From positions 62,001 to 126,000 of the forward strand of contig NZ_JAPWHE010000004.1 in NCBI RefSeq assembly GCF_027214045.1: DNA of 64,000 nucleotides. The letters run 5' to 3'. Positions within the stretch are counted from its first letter, which is position 1. Each line of letters begins with the position of its first letter. Below the pieces are notes generated by a model, which saw only the letters and a list, made by a program, of their open reading frames with translations, made no database searches and was not told where the DNA came from. This document shows positions 24,904-35,978 of this stretch, piece after piece. The position numbers and the translations under genes are program-made. The stretch comes from Castellaniella denitrificans. GTDB lineage: Bacteria; Pseudomonadota; Gammaproteobacteria; Burkholderiales; Burkholderiaceae_B.

Positions 24904-27786
24904 ATGCCCACGGAACAAGAACTCCAGTCCAATTCCTATTTGTTCGGCGCCAACGCGCCCTACGTAGAAGACCTCTACGAAGCCTATCTAGACAACCCGG
25001 GTTCCATTCCGGATCAGTGGCGCTCCTACTTCGATCAGTTGCAGCATCAGCCCGCCGCCGACGGCCGTGAGGCCACCCGCGACCAGGCCCACGCCCCGAT
25101 CGTCGCCTCCTTCGCGCAGCGCGCCCGCGAGAACGCCTTCCAGATCCGCCCCGCGCAGGCCTCCGACCAGGCCCTGGCCATCGCCGGCAAGCAGGTCTAC
25201 GTCCAGTCCATCATCGCCGCCTATCGCTCGCTGGGCTCGCGCATCGCCCAGCTCGATCCCCTGAAGCGCCGCGACCGTCCGGAAATTCCGGAACTGGACC
25301 CCGCTTTCTACGGCCTCTCCGAGGCGGACCTGGATCAGATCTATTCGGCCACGAACACGTATTTCACCAAGGCCGATACGATGACCATGCGGGACATCCT
25401 CAAGGCCCTGCGCGATACGTATTGCCACAACATCGGCGCCGAGTTCATGCACATTGCGGATCCGGCGGTCAAGCGCTGGATCCAGGAACGACTCGAATCC
25501 ACGCTGGGCATCCCCGAATTCACCGTCGAGGAAAAGCGCCACATCCTGCGCCAGGTGACCGAAGCCGAAGGCCTGGAACGCTTTCTGCACACCAAATACG
25601 TCGGCCAGAAGCGCTTTTCCCTGGAAGGCGGCGAAAGCTTCATCGCCGCCATGGACGAAGTCGTGAACCACGCCGGCGCGAACGGCGTCCAGGAGATCGT
25701 CGTGGGCATGGCCCACCGCGGCCGCCTGAACATGCTGGTCAACATCATGGGCAAGATGCCCGGCGACCTGTTCGCCGAGTTCGAGGGCAAGCACGCCCAG
25801 GGGCTCAGCGACGGCGACGTCAAATACCACAATGGGTTTTCCAGCGACCTGTCCACGCGCGGCGGCCCGGTCCACCTGTCGCTGGCGTTCAACCCCTCGC
25901 ACCTGGAAATCGTCAACCCCGTGGTCGAAGGCAGCGTGCGCGCCCGCCAGGACCGTCGTGACGACGAGGCCGGCGACCAGGTCTTGCCGGTGCTGGTGCA
26001 CGGCGATGCGGCCTTCGCCGGCCAGGGCGTGGTGATGGAAACCCTGAACCTGGCCCAGACGCGCGGCTACGGCACGGGCGGGACGCTGCACATCGTCATC
26101 AACAACCAGATCGGCTTCACGACTTCCGATCCGCGCGACACGCGTTCCACGCTGTACTGCACGGACGTGGTCAAGATGATCGAAGCGCCGGTCTTCCACG
26201 TCAACGGCGACGATCCCGAGGCCGTGGTCTTCGTCACCCGGCTGGCCCTGGACTATCGCCAGCAGTTCAAGCACGACGTGGTCGTGGACATCGTCTGCTT
26301 CCGCAAGCTGGGCCACAATGAACAGGACACGCCGTCTCTGACCCAGCCGCTGATGTACAAGAGCATCGGCACGCACCCGGGCACGCGCAAACTCTACGGG
26401 GACCGCCTGGTGGCCCAGGGCGTGCTGGCCGCGGACGAACCCGACCAACTGGTCAAGGACTACCGCCAGTTGATGGAAGACGGCCAGCGCACGGTCGAGC
26501 CCGTACTGACCGATTACAAGAACAAGTACTCCACCGACTGGTCGCCGTTCCTGGGCGCCAAATGGACGGACCACGCCGACACCGGCGTGCCCCTGGCGGA
26601 ACTCACCCGCATCGGCGAACGGCTCACCCAGGTGCCGGACGGCTTCACCGTGCACCCGCTCGTCAAGAAGCTGCTGGGCGACCGCCTGGCCATGGCGCGC
26701 GGCGAGCACCCCGTGGACTGGGGCATGGGCGAGCACCTGGCCTTCGCCACCCTGGTGGCCAATGGCTACGCCATCCGCATCACCGGACAGGATTCCGGCC
26801 GCGGCACCTTCACCCACCGCCACGCCGTGCTGCATGATCAAAAGCGCGAGCGCTGGGACGACGGCACCTACGTGCCCCTGCAGAACGTGGCCGAAGGCCA
26901 GGCGCCGTTCACCGTGATCGATTCCGTGCTGTCCGAAGCCGCCGTGCTGGGCTTCGAATACGGTTACGCCACGGCCGAGCCCAACGTGCTGACCATCTGG
27001 GAAGCCCAGTTCGGCGATTTCGCCAACGGCGCCCAGGTCGTGATCGACCAGTTCATCTCGTCGGGCGAGGCCAAGTGGGGCCGCCAGTGCGGCCTGACCC
27101 TGATGCTGCCGCACGGCTACGAAGGCCAGGGTCCCGAGCACTCCTCGGCGCGCATCGAGCGCTTCCTGCAGCTGTGCGCGGACAACAACATGCAGGTCGT
27201 GCAGCCCACCAACGGCGCGCAGATCTTCCATGTGCTGCGCCGCCAGATGATTCGTCCCTTCCGCAAGCCGCTGGTCATCTTCACGCCCAAGTCGCTGCTG
27301 CGCAACAAGAACGCGACCTCGTCCCTGGAAGACCTGGCCGCCGGCAGCAGCTTCCAGCCCGTGATCGGCGAAGTCGATGCGAACATCGCGCCCGACGGCG
27401 TCAAGCGCGTGCTGCTGTGTTCCGGCAAGGTCTACTACGATCTGGCGCATGCCCGCGCCGAGCAGGACCGCAAGGACGTCGCCATCCTGCGCATCGAGCA
27501 GCTCTATCCCTTTGCCCACAAGTCCTTCCAGGCCGAACTGCAGAAATACCCCAACGCCAAGGAACTGGTCTGGGTCCAGGACGAACCGCAGAACCAGGGG
27601 CCCTGGTTCTACGTGCAGCATCATTTGTACGAGAACATGAGCGATGGCCAGAAGCTCGGCTACGCCGGCCGTCCGGCTTCGGCTTCGCCCGCCGTCGGCT
27701 ACCTGGCCAAGCACCAGGAACAGCAGCGCGCCCTGATCGAGCAGGCCTTTGCGCCCAAGCTCAAGAGCTTCTCGCTGATCAAGTAA
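24904..27786 (+). CDS. odhA: 2-oxoglutarate dehydrogenase E1 component
   Basis: This 960-residue thiamine-diphosphate E1 enzyme decarboxylates 2-oxoglutarate in the TCA cycle and passes the succinyl group to OdhB lipoate. The N-terminal segment NSYLFGANAPYVEDLYEAYLDNP is the conserved E1 start. GMAHRGRLNMLVNIMGK, then INNQIGFTTSDPRDTRST and the transketolase-like half (STRGTFTHRHAVLHDQ-type region from about residue 625) are intact. The ATG at 24904 follows AGGTGAAG; an in-frame GTG at 24892 overlaps that site and is less likely. It heads the operon odhA-odhB-odhL with gaps of 39 and 95 bp. Confidence 0.97.
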   Translation: MPTEQELQSNSYLFGANAPYVEDLYEAYLDNPGSIPDQWRSYFDQLQHQPAADGREATRDQAHAPIVASFAQRARENAFQIRPAQASDQALAIAGKQVYVQSIIAAYRSLGSRIAQLDPLKRRDRPEIPELDPAFYGLSEADLDQIYSATNTYFTKADTMTMRDILKALRDTYCHNIGAEFMHIADPAVKRWIQERLESTLGIPEFTVEEKRHILRQVTEAEGLERFLHTKYVGQKRFSLEGGESFIAAMDEVVNHAGANGVQEIVVGMAHRGRLNMLVNIMGKMPGDLFAEFEGKHAQGLSDGDVKYHNGFSSDLSTRGGPVHLSLAFNPSHLEIVNPVVEGSVRARQDRRDDEAGDQVLPVLVHGDAAFAGQGVVMETLNLAQTRGYGTGGTLHIVINNQIGFTTSDPRDTRSTLYCTDVVKMIEAPVFHVNGDDPEAVVFVTRLALDYRQQFKHDVVVDIVCFRKLGHNEQDTPSLTQPLMYKSIGTHPGTRKLYGDRLVAQGVLAADEPDQLVKDYRQLMEDGQRTVEPVLTDYKNKYSTDWSPFLGAKWTDHADTGVPLAELTRIGERLTQVPDGFTVHPLVKKLLGDRLAMARGEHPVDWGMGEHLAFATLVANGYAIRITGQDSGRGTFTHRHAVLHDQKRERWDDGTYVPLQNVAEGQAPFTVIDSVLSEAAVLGFEYGYATAEPNVLTIWEAQFGDFANGAQVVIDQFISSGEAKWGRQCGLTLMLPHGYEGQGPEHSSARIERFLQLCADNNMQVVQPTNGAQIFHVLRRQMIRPFRKPLVIFTPKSLLRNKNATSSLEDLAAGSSFQPVIGEVDANIAPDGVKRVLLCSGKVYYDLAHARAEQDRKDVAILRIEQLYPFAHKSFQAELQKYPNAKELVWVQDEPQNQGPWFYVQHHLYENMSDGQKLGYAGRPASASPAVGYLAKHQEQQRALIEQAFAPKLKSFSLIK

Positions 27787-27825
27787 TCCGACCTCCCTCA
27801 AATACAGACAACACGGAAAAACATC

Positions 27826-29025
27826 ATGGCCATTACCGAAGTCCTCGTTCCGCAGCTTTCCGAATCGATATCGGAAGCCACCCTGCTCAACTGGAAGAAG
27901 CAGCCCGGCGAAGCCGTGCAGGCCGACGAGATCCTGATCGAGGTCGAAACCGACAAGGTCGTGCTTGAAGTCCCGGCCCCGGCCTCGGGCGTGCTTGCCG
28001 AGATCGTCAAGGGCGACGGCAGCACCGTCACTTCCGGCGAAGTCCTGGCGCGCATCGATACCGCCGCCAAGGCCGCCGCCGCCCCGGCGGCGACCCCCTC
28101 GGCGCCCGCGCCCGCCGCCGTCGCCGAGGCCGCCAAGCCGGCGGCCAAGTCCTCGGTGGCCTCCCCGGCCGCCGGCAAGATCCTGTCCGAAAAAGGCATC
28201 GACCCCGCCACGGTCGAAGGCACGGGCCGCTCCGGCCGCGTGACCAAGGGCGATGCCCTGAACGCCGCGCAGTCGTCGGCGGCCCCGGCCGCCCCGGCCG
28301 CTCCGGCGCCGGTCGGCCTGGATGGCCGCCCCGAGCAGCGCGTGCCCATGAGCCGCCTGCGCGCCCGGGTGGCTGAGCGTCTGATCCAGTCCCAGACGGA
28401 AAATGCCATCCTGACGACCTTCAACGAGGTCAATATGCAGGCGGTGATCGACCTGCGCAAGAAATACAAGGATTCCTTCGAAAAGGAACACGGGGTCAAA
28501 CTCGGCTTCATGTCCTTCTTCGTCAAGGCCGCCGTGGCCGCGCTCAAGCGCTACCCCGTCGTCAACGCCTCGGTGGACGGCAAGGACATCATCTACCACG
28601 GCTACTTCGACATCGGCATCGCCGTGGGCAGCCCCCGCGGCCTGGTGGTGCCCATCCTGCGCAACGCCGACCAGCTCAGCATCGCGGAAATCGAAAAGCA
28701 GATCGCCGATTTCGGCCAGCGCGCCCAGGCGGGTAAACTGGGCCTGGAAGAACTGACCGGCGGCACTTTTTCGATCTCCAACGGCGGCGTGTTCGGTTCG
28801 ATGCTCTCGACCCCGATCATCAACCCGCCTCAATCGGCGATCCTCGGCATCCACGCCACCAAGGAACGTCCGGTCGTGGAAAACGGCCAGATCGTGATCC
28901 GTCCGATCAACTACCTGGCGCTGTCCTACGATCACCGGATCATCGACGGCCGCGAAGCCGTCCTGGCCCTGGTGGCCATGAAGGAAGCCCTGGAAGATCC
29001 CCAGCGCCTGCTCCTGGGCGTCTGA
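27826..29025 (+). CDS. odhB: Dihydrolipoyllysine succinyltransferase (OGDH E2)
   Basis: This 399-residue E2 core transfers the succinyl group to CoA. One lipoyl domain covers residues 1-77 with lipoyl lysine 44 in ETDKVVLE. An alanine/proline linker leads to a peripheral subunit-binding domain (about 105-142, [20 protein letters not shown]), then a second linker. The catalytic domain (about 165-399) carries the active-site DHRIIDG with His370 and Asp374. It lies 39 bp after odhA. All key residues are present. Confidence 0.97.
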   Translation: MAITEVLVPQLSESISEATLLNWKKQPGEAVQADEILIEVETDKVVLEVPAPASGVLAEIVKGDGSTVTSGEVLARIDTAAKAAAAPAATPSAPAPAAVAEAAKPAAKSSVASPAAGKILSEKGIDPATVEGTGRSGRVTKGDALNAAQSSAAPAAPAAPAPVGLDGRPEQRVPMSRLRARVAERLIQSQTENAILTTFNEVNMQAVIDLRKKYKDSFEKEHGVKLGFMSFFVKAAVAALKRYPVVNASVDGKDIIYHGYFDIGIAVGSPRGLVVPILRNADQLSIAEIEKQIADFGQRAQAGKLGLEELTGGTFSISNGGVFGSMLSTPIINPPQSAILGIHATKERPVVENGQIVIRPINYLALSYDHRIIDGREAVLALVAMKEALEDPQRLLLGV

Positions 29026-29072
29026 TTCCGGACAGTCTTCACTGCGCGCGCGCCCGTCCGGGGCGCGCCCGG

Positions 29073-29098
29073 CGGGCCCGCGCATGACGCGCGGCCCG
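29073..29098. repeat. GC-rich intercistronic hairpin between odhB and odhL
   Basis: Arms 29073-29083 and 29089-29098 pair with one bulged base around a 5-nt loop. It sits in the 95-bp gap that is otherwise mainly GC alternations. No T-run follows. It may modulate how much odhL is made relative to odhA and odhB; effect unproven. Confidence 0.35.
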
Positions 29099-29120
29099 CG
29101 CATTCATTCGAGAACTCATC

Positions 29121-30548
<1,428 letters not shown>

Positions 30549-30555
30549 CGCCCCG

Positions 30556-31647
30556 ATGGATGTCAGCGCGTATTACGCGCAGGCCCTGAGCGAGCGGGGC
30601 TTCGTCGCCGACGAAGCCCAGCGCGCCGCGGTCGAGCGCTTGCAGCGGTACTATGACGACTGGATCGAGTTCAAGCGCCAGCGCTCGAACGGCCTGAAAA
30701 AGCTGTTCCTGCGCCCGGCCGTGCCGCGTGGGGTCTACCTGTGGGGCGGTGTCGGGCGCGGCAAGAGCTTCCTGATGGACGCGTTCTATCTGACGGTGCC
30801 CGTCAAGCGCAAAGTGCGCCTGCATTTCCACGAGTTCATGCGCGGAGTCCATCGGGAGATCCGCGCCGTCAGCGGCGAGACCGATCCGCTGGACCACGTG
30901 GCGCGCAAGATCGCCGCGCGCTATCGCCTGATCTGCTTCGATGAATTCCACGTCTCCGATGTGGCCGACGCCATGATCCTGTACCGGCTGCTGCTCGGCC
31001 TGTTCGAGCACGGCACGTCTTTCGTCATGACCTCGAACTACGAGCCGTCCACGCTCTACCCGGATGGCCTGCATCGTGATCGCATTCTGCCGGCCATCGC
31101 CCTGATCCAGGAAAGGATGGACGTCGTGAACGTCGATGCCGGCGTGGATTACCGGCGTCGCACCCTGTCGCAGTTGCGCACCTACATCACGCCCATCGTG
31201 GCCGCGACCCACGATGAGTTGCGTTCCGCCTTCGACCGTCTGGCCGACACCGCCGAACAGAAGCCCGTGCTGAACGTCGAGAACCGCGAAATCCAGGCGG
31301 TGGCGCTGGCCGGCACCGTGGTCTGGTTCGATTTCCACGCCCTGTGCGGCACGCCGCGCTCGCAGAACGACTACCTGGACCTGGCCGACCGCTTCCAGAC
31401 CGTGATCGTGTCCGACGTGCCGCGCATGAGCCCGCGCCAGGCGTCTGAGGCGCGTCGCTTCACCTGGCTGGTGGACGTACTGTACGACCACAAGGTCAAG
31501 CTGATCCTGTCGGCCCAGTGCCCGGCCGATGAGCTATATACTCAAGGCCCGATGTCGAACGAATTCTCCCGCACCGTGTCGCGCCTGATGGAAATGCAAT
31601 CGCGCGAATACCTGGCCGAAACGCGCCGGGCCTCGGTGGTCCTGTAG
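30556..31647 (+). CDS. zapE: ZapE/AFG1-family ATPase
   Basis: This 363-residue AFG1-like P-loop ATPase has Walker A GGVGRGKS at residues 64-71 and Walker [12 protein letters not shown] about residues 126-136. In E. coli, ZapE acts at the FtsZ ring under stress, and the mitochondrial homologue AFG1 works in turnover of inner-membrane proteins. The start ATG at 30556 is 7 bp after odhL. The gene next to OGDH genes is a common beta-proteobacterial arrangement. The C-terminus ([13 protein letters not shown]) is complete. Confidence 0.93.
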   Translation: MDVSAYYAQALSERGFVADEAQRAAVERLQRYYDDWIEFKRQRSNGLKKLFLRPAVPRGVYLWGGVGRGKSFLMDAFYLTVPVKRKVRLHFHEFMRGVHREIRAVSGETDPLDHVARKIAARYRLICFDEFHVSDVADAMILYRLLLGLFEHGTSFVMTSNYEPSTLYPDGLHRDRILPAIALIQERMDVVNVDAGVDYRRRTLSQLRTYITPIVAATHDELRSAFDRLADTAEQKPVLNVENREIQAVALAGTVVWFDFHALCGTPRSQNDYLDLADRFQTVIVSDVPRMSPRQASEARRFTWLVDVLYDHKVKLILSAQCPADELYTQGPMSNEFSRTVSRLMEMQSREYLAETRRASVVL

Positions 31648-31688
31648 GGACACGCCCCGGCCGCCCGGCTCATCCCTCCGGAATCCTC

Positions 31689-33029
31689 ATGAGCACATCC
31701 GTCACCCGCGTCCTGACCGGCATCACCACGTCGGGCACTCCCCACCTGGGCAATTACGCCGGCGCCATCCGCCCCGCGATCCAGGCCAGCGCCGAGCCGG
31801 GCGTGGACGCCTTCTTCTTCCTGGCCGATTACCACGCGTTGATCAAGTGCGACGATCCCGCGCGCATCGCGCGCTCGCGGCTGGAGATCGCCGCGACCTG
31901 GGTCGCGGCCGGCCTGGACACCGACCGGACGACTTTCTATCGCCAGTCGGACGTTCCGGAGATCCCGGAACTGTGCTGGATGTTGAACTGCGTCACGGCC
32001 AAGGGCCTGATGAACCGCGCGCACGCCTACAAGGCCTCGGTGGACGCCAACACCGCCAAGGGCGTGGAACCCGACGACGGCGTCACCATGGGGCTGTTTT
32101 CCTACCCGGTACTGATGGCTGCGGATATCCTGATGTTCAATGCCCACCGGGTGCCCGTGGGACGCGACCAGATCCAGCACCTGGAAATGGCGCGCGACAT
32201 CGCCCAGCGGTTCAACCATCTGTATGGCCAGGGCGAGGATCTGTTCGTGCTGCCGGAGGTCCAGATCGACGAAGCCGTCGCCACGCTGCCCGGTCTGGAT
32301 GGGCGCAAGATGTCCAAGAGCTATGACAACACCATTCCGCTTTTCGAGGGCGGTGCGAAGGCCCTGAAATCGGCTGTGGCGCGGATCGTCACGGATTCCC
32401 GCCTGCCGGGCGAACCCAAGGATGCCGAAGGGTCGCACCTGTTCACGCTGTATCAGGCCTTCGCCACGCCGGCGCAGGCTGCGGATTTCCGCGGCGCCCT
32501 GGCGGCCGGTCTGGGCTGGGGAGAGGCCAAGCAGGCGCTGTGCGAGCGGATCGAAGATCAGATCGGTCCGATGCGTGCGCGCTATGCGGAACTGATGGCT
32601 CACCCGGAACGGATCGAGGATATCCTGCAGGCCGGCGCCGCCAAGGCCAGGCGCATCGCCACCCCCATGATGGCCCGCCTGCGCGAGGCCGTGGGGCTGC
32701 GCATGTCCGCCGGCACGGGCGTCGCGCGTGCCGACCGCGCGCCCGGCGCCTCCCGCGCCGGCCGTGCCAGGGTCGTCTCGTTCCGGGACGAGGACGGCCG
32801 TTTCCGCCAGCGCCTGTTCGGCGCCGATGGCGCCGAGCTGCTGCTGTCGGAACCCTTCGCCGATCCCAAGGCCTTGAACCGCCTGGGCCGCGCCTTCGCC
32901 GGCCGCGACCTGTCGGGCCTGGCAGCGGCCGCGGATGACCTGGTCGCCCTGGAAGCCGAGGGCATGTGCTGGGCCCGCGTCCCGGCCGACCGGCTGACAG
33001 CGGTCCAGGAGGCGCTCGCGCAGCTCTGA
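31689..33029 (+). CDS. trpS: Tryptophanyl-tRNA synthetase, long form
   Basis: This 446-residue class I synthetase charges tRNA-Trp. The HIGH-type motif is TPHLGNYAG (residues 18-26) and the KMSKS motif is [10 protein letters not shown] near residue 206. The catalytic part ends at about residue 340, the size of short TrpRS enzymes. An extra C-terminal domain of about 100 residues follows after an arginine/alanine-rich linker; many beta-proteobacterial TrpRS share such an extension, whose job is unclear. It lies 41 bp after zapE and may be in the same transcript. Confidence 0.95.
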   Translation: MSTSVTRVLTGITTSGTPHLGNYAGAIRPAIQASAEPGVDAFFFLADYHALIKCDDPARIARSRLEIAATWVAAGLDTDRTTFYRQSDVPEIPELCWMLNCVTAKGLMNRAHAYKASVDANTAKGVEPDDGVTMGLFSYPVLMAADILMFNAHRVPVGRDQIQHLEMARDIAQRFNHLYGQGEDLFVLPEVQIDEAVATLPGLDGRKMSKSYDNTIPLFEGGAKALKSAVARIVTDSRLPGEPKDAEGSHLFTLYQAFATPAQAADFRGALAAGLGWGEAKQALCERIEDQIGPMRARYAELMAHPERIEDILQAGAAKARRIATPMMARLREAVGLRMSAGTGVARADRAPGASRAGRARVVSFRDEDGRFRQRLFGADGAELLLSEPFADPKALNRLGRAFAGRDLSGLAAAADDLVALEAEGMCWARVPADRLTAVQEALAQL

Positions 33030-33089
33030 TCGGCTGCGTGTGTCGCACGGGTCGAAGTTCTTCTGGTTGATCGATAGGATGTGCTTCAA

Positions 33090-33773
33090 ATGAATACGCG
33101 CGTGTTGCTTGCCGCCGCATTGGCGGCTTCGGTGCTGGCCGCTCCCTTGCCTTCCTTCGCGGGGTCGGCGGACTTCAATCTGGGGGCCGTGTCCCTGTAC
33201 AAGGACCGGGGCGTCGATCAGGACGGGCGCAACGATTCGCTGCGGCCGGCCATCCAGGGCGGGGTGGATTACGCCTTCGACAGCGGTTTCTACGTCGGCA
33301 ACTGGAATTCGACGGGTCGCTTCGGCAACGCCGACCTGGAGGTGGACGCCAAGGGCGGCTACCGGACGCAGTTGACCGGTAATCTGGGCCTCGACGCCGG
33401 TTACATCCATTATTTCTATCCCGGCGAGGGGTCGCGCAATGCCGGCGAGGTCTACGCGGGCCTGCAATACCAGCGGCTCGGCCTCAAGGTCTATCGCGGG
33501 ATGCGCGAGGACGTCAACAAGAACGACATGTATTACCGCGCCGACTACGCTCATCCGCTGATGGACAGGCTGGACCTCACCCTGGGCGCCGGATACCAGA
33601 CCTATGATGCGTCCGGCTTGCGCAACAAGCTCGATTACAGCGTCGGCCTGGGCTATGCGCTGGGCAAGCATCTGACGTTGTCGGGCGCGGTCGTGGGGGC
33701 CAACCGCCGGCACGACGTGGACGACGGTTCGCGCGATCCGCGCCTCGTCGTGGGGGCGGGCGCCCGCTTCTAG
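33090..33773 (+). CDS. TorF-family putative outer-membrane porin
   Basis: This 227-residue protein has a signal peptide (cleavage near SFAGS, residue 22) and a series of alternating aromatic beta strands such as GFYVGNWNSTG and GLDAGYIHYFYPGEG, ending in an aromatic residue (GARF), typical of outer-membrane beta barrels. It matches the TorF-type family (TIGR02001-like), whose substrates are mostly unknown. The ATG at 33090 has AGGA 10 bases upstream; an in-frame GTG at 33081 is less likely. It stands alone between trpS and the convergent polyamine operon. Confidence 0.85.
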   Translation: MNTRVLLAAALAASVLAAPLPSFAGSADFNLGAVSLYKDRGVDQDGRNDSLRPAIQGGVDYAFDSGFYVGNWNSTGRFGNADLEVDAKGGYRTQLTGNLGLDAGYIHYFYPGEGSRNAGEVYAGLQYQRLGLKVYRGMREDVNKNDMYYRADYAHPLMDRLDLTLGAGYQTYDASGLRNKLDYSVGLGYALGKHLTLSGAVVGANRRHDVDDGSRDPRLVVGAGARF

Positions 33774-33818
33774 CGGCCTGCAACCCGGGCCGCCCGGGCG
33801 CGGCGCCCGCCGGGCCGT
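33774..33818. terminator. GC-rich palindrome between convergent porin and potC
   Basis: The 45-bp gap between convergent genes is almost all G and C. Its core CGGGCGC-G-GCGCCCG (33795-33809) is a near-perfect palindrome. No T-run is present. A bidirectional termination role is inferred from position. Confidence 0.35.
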
Positions 33819-34658
33819 TCAACTGTCCAGCCGGACGGTCTTGGCTTCGACGCGCCCGCGCAGCCATTCCAGGGCCAGCAGCAGGGCAGTGGAAAACAGG
33901 ATCAGGATGGTCGCCACGGCGGCGATCACCGGGCTGATGTTTTCCCGGATGCCGGTGAACATCTGGCGCGGCAGCGTGACCTGTTCGGGGCCGGCCAGGA
34001 ACAGCGTGATCACGATTTCGTCGAAGGCGGTGGCGAAGGCGAACAGGGCGCCCGCGATGACGCCGGGCGCGATGATGGGCAGCGTCACGCGAAAGAACGT
34101 CTGGAGCGGCCCCGCGCCCAGACTGTAGCTGGCGCGCAGCAGGTTGGGGTCGAAGCCCTGCAGCGTCGCCGATACGGTGGTCACTACGAAGGGCGCGCCG
34201 ATCGCGGCCAGGGCCAGGATCAGGCCGCCGTAGCTGTTGACCAGTCCGTAAGGGGCGAAGAACAGGTAGATGCCCAGGCCGGTCACCACCAGCGGCACGA
34301 TCATCGGCGAGATCAGGACGGCCATCAGCAGGCCTTTGCCGCGGAACTCGACGCGGTGCAGCCCCGCGGCGGCGAGGGTGCCCAGCACGGTGGCCAGCAG
34401 GGTGGCGGCGGGCGCGACGATGAAGCTGTTGGCGGTCGCCCGGGCCCATTCGTCCGAGTGGAACAGGGTTTCGTACCAGCGCAGCGAAAACGACTGGATC
34501 GGGTAGAGCAGCATCGAGCTCTGGTTGAACGACAGCGGGACGATCACCAGGATCGGCAGCAGCAGGAACACCAGAATCAGTGCGCACAGGATGCGCAGCG
34601 CGTAATGCCAGGTGCGCTCGGTCAGGGACAGGTAGGGCGGGAATTCGGTCTTGAACAT
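33819..34658 (-). CDS. potC: Polyamine-type ABC transporter permease (PotC-like)
   Basis: This 279-residue inner-membrane permease has about six hydrophobic helices and the EAA-type loop (here LLRASYSLGAGPLQTFFRVTLP, about residues 175-195) that contacts the ATPase. It belongs to the PotC/PotI class that imports putrescine, spermidine or related amines. The start at 34658 has AAGGA six bases upstream. It is the last gene of gabT-potA-potD-potB-potC, 11 bp after potB. The exact substrate cannot be read from the sequence; GABA or a diamine is suggested by gabT at the operon head. Confidence 0.9.
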   Translation of the reverse strand: MFKTEFPPYLSLTERTWHYALRILCALILVFLLLPILVIVPLSFNQSSMLLYPIQSFSLRWYETLFHSDEWARATANSFIVAPAATLLATVLGTLAAAGLHRVEFRGKGLLMAVLISPMIVPLVVTGLGIYLFFAPYGLVNSYGGLILALAAIGAPFVVTTVSATLQGFDPNLLRASYSLGAGPLQTFFRVTLPIIAPGVIAGALFAFATAFDEIVITLFLAGPEQVTLPRQMFTGIRENISPVIAAVATILILFSTALLLALEWLRGRVEAKTVRLDS

Positions 34659-34669
34659 GCTCGATCCTT

Positions 34670-35905
34670 TCAGTTCAGGGCCAGTTCCTTGCCGGAGATC
34701 CGGCGGTACAGGGCGTAGAGCAGCAGGGTGGCCGCCAACAGGATCAGACCCAGCGCGCTGGCCATGCCCCAGTTGATGGTCTGGTTGGTGAAGTACGCGA
34801 CGTAGTAGCTGATCATCTGGTCGCCGGCGCCGCCGAGCAGGGCCGGGGTGATGTAGTAGCCGATAGCGATGATGAACACCAGCAGCGATCCGGCCGCGAT
34901 GCCCGGATAGGTCTGCGGCACATACACGCGCCAGAACGCGGCGAAGGGATGACTGCCCAGGGAAATGGCGGCCCGCTGGTAGCTGGGCGGCACGGCACGC
35001 ATGACGCTGTACAGGGGCAGGACCATGAAGGGCAGCAGGATGTGGACCATGGCGATGTAGACGCCCAGGCGGTTGAACAGCAGGGGCAGGGGCTCTGAGA
35101 TCAGGCCCAGATTGCCCAGGGCGCTGTTGATCAGGCCTTCGCGCTGCAGCAGCACCACCCAGGCGGCGATGCGCACCAGCACCGAGGTCCAGAAGGGGAT
35201 CAGGATGCAGATCAGGACCAGGTTGGCCCGCCGCTTGGGCAGGCTCGTGATCCAGTAGGCCAGGGGATAGCCCAGCGCGAGGGTGATCAGGGTGACCACC
35301 AGGCTGATCACGAAGGTGCGCGAAAAGATTTCCTGGAAGGCCGATGTGTTGGGCGGGACGGCCGTGATGCCCCCGTTCGCGTCGAGCTTCAGGTCCAGCG
35401 AGGCCAGCAGGTAGTAGGGTGTCCAGGATTTGTTGTTGTCGGCGATGACCGACCAGTAGGCGGATTCGTCCCAGCGCTTGTCCAGGCCGATCAGCTGCGC
35501 GCGGGCGTCGGCGGCGTCCGCCGCCTCGATCGGCATGTGCCGCAGTGTCTTGAAAATCAGCGAGCGGTAGCCGGAAATTTCATAATTCAGACGGCGGGCG
35601 AGTTCGCCCGCGGCGGGCGTGCTCTTGGCATGCGCCAGGTCTTCGGCCAGTGCCTGGAAGGCGGCGTCGGGCGGCGTGGCGCGGCCGTCCCAATGGGACA
35701 GTACCCGCAGCGTCCGGGGCAGGGTCTCGATGACCTCGGGGTTGTCGACGGCGCGGGTCAGCAGAGAGGCGATCGGGATCACGAAGATCGCCAGCAGGAA
35801 CAGGGCCAGCGGCCCGACCAGCAGGAGGCCGCGCCAGGTCCGGCGCCGCTGCGCGGCGCGCATCGAGCGCCGGATGGCGCCGGGGTCGTCGAAGGTCGTG
35901 TCCAT
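34670..35905 (-). CDS. potB: Polyamine-type ABC transporter permease (PotB-like) with long periplasmic insert
   Basis: This 411-residue permease of the PotB/PotH class has its first membrane helix at about residues 27-50 and the other helices from about residue 190 onward, with an EAA loop (YQRAAISLGSHPFAAFWRVYVPQ). Typical PotB is about 280-320 residues. The extra length is a soluble stretch of about 130 residues between helix 1 and the core, which should face the periplasm. It is separated from potD by 73 bp with a strong hairpin, and potC follows closely. Confidence 0.88.
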   Translation of the reverse strand: MDTTFDDPGAIRRSMRAAQRRRTWRGLLLVGPLALFLLAIFVIPIASLLTRAVDNPEVIETLPRTLRVLSHWDGRATPPDAAFQALAEDLAHAKSTPAAGELARRLNYEISGYRSLIFKTLRHMPIEAADAADARAQLIGLDKRWDESAYWSVIADNNKSWTPYYLLASLDLKLDANGGITAVPPNTSAFQEIFSRTFVISLVVTLITLALGYPLAYWITSLPKRRANLVLICILIPFWTSVLVRIAAWVVLLQREGLINSALGNLGLISEPLPLLFNRLGVYIAMVHILLPFMVLPLYSVMRAVPPSYQRAAISLGSHPFAAFWRVYVPQTYPGIAAGSLLVFIIAIGYYITPALLGGAGDQMISYYVAYFTNQTINWGMASALGLILLAATLLLYALYRRISGKELALN

Positions 35906-35945
35906 GGCGGGAGTGTCTCCAGGTCCTGTTCATCACAAGGCGAAA

Positions 35946-35968
35946 GGGGCCGGCGCCCGGCCGGCCCC
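35946..35968. repeat. Intercistronic hairpin between potD and potB
   Basis: A perfect 9-bp GC-only stem (35946-35954 with 35960-35968, 5-nt loop) lies just after potD on the transcribed minus strand, followed by only three T. Such hairpins after binding-protein genes of ABC operons commonly stabilise the upstream message or trim downstream expression, which would give excess PotD over the permeases. Effect inferred. Confidence 0.6.
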
Positions 35969-35978
35969 CGGGCGGATA

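Noticed and set aside
24988-29103. A 1371-codon open frame on the minus strand across odhA and odhB
   Set aside because: It is antisense to two complete, conserved enzymes and has no recognisable motif; long open antisense frames are expected in GC-rich genes.
31542-33713. A 723-codon minus-strand frame opposite trpS and the porin
   Set aside because: It crosses two good plus-strand genes and their gap and shows no conserved motif.
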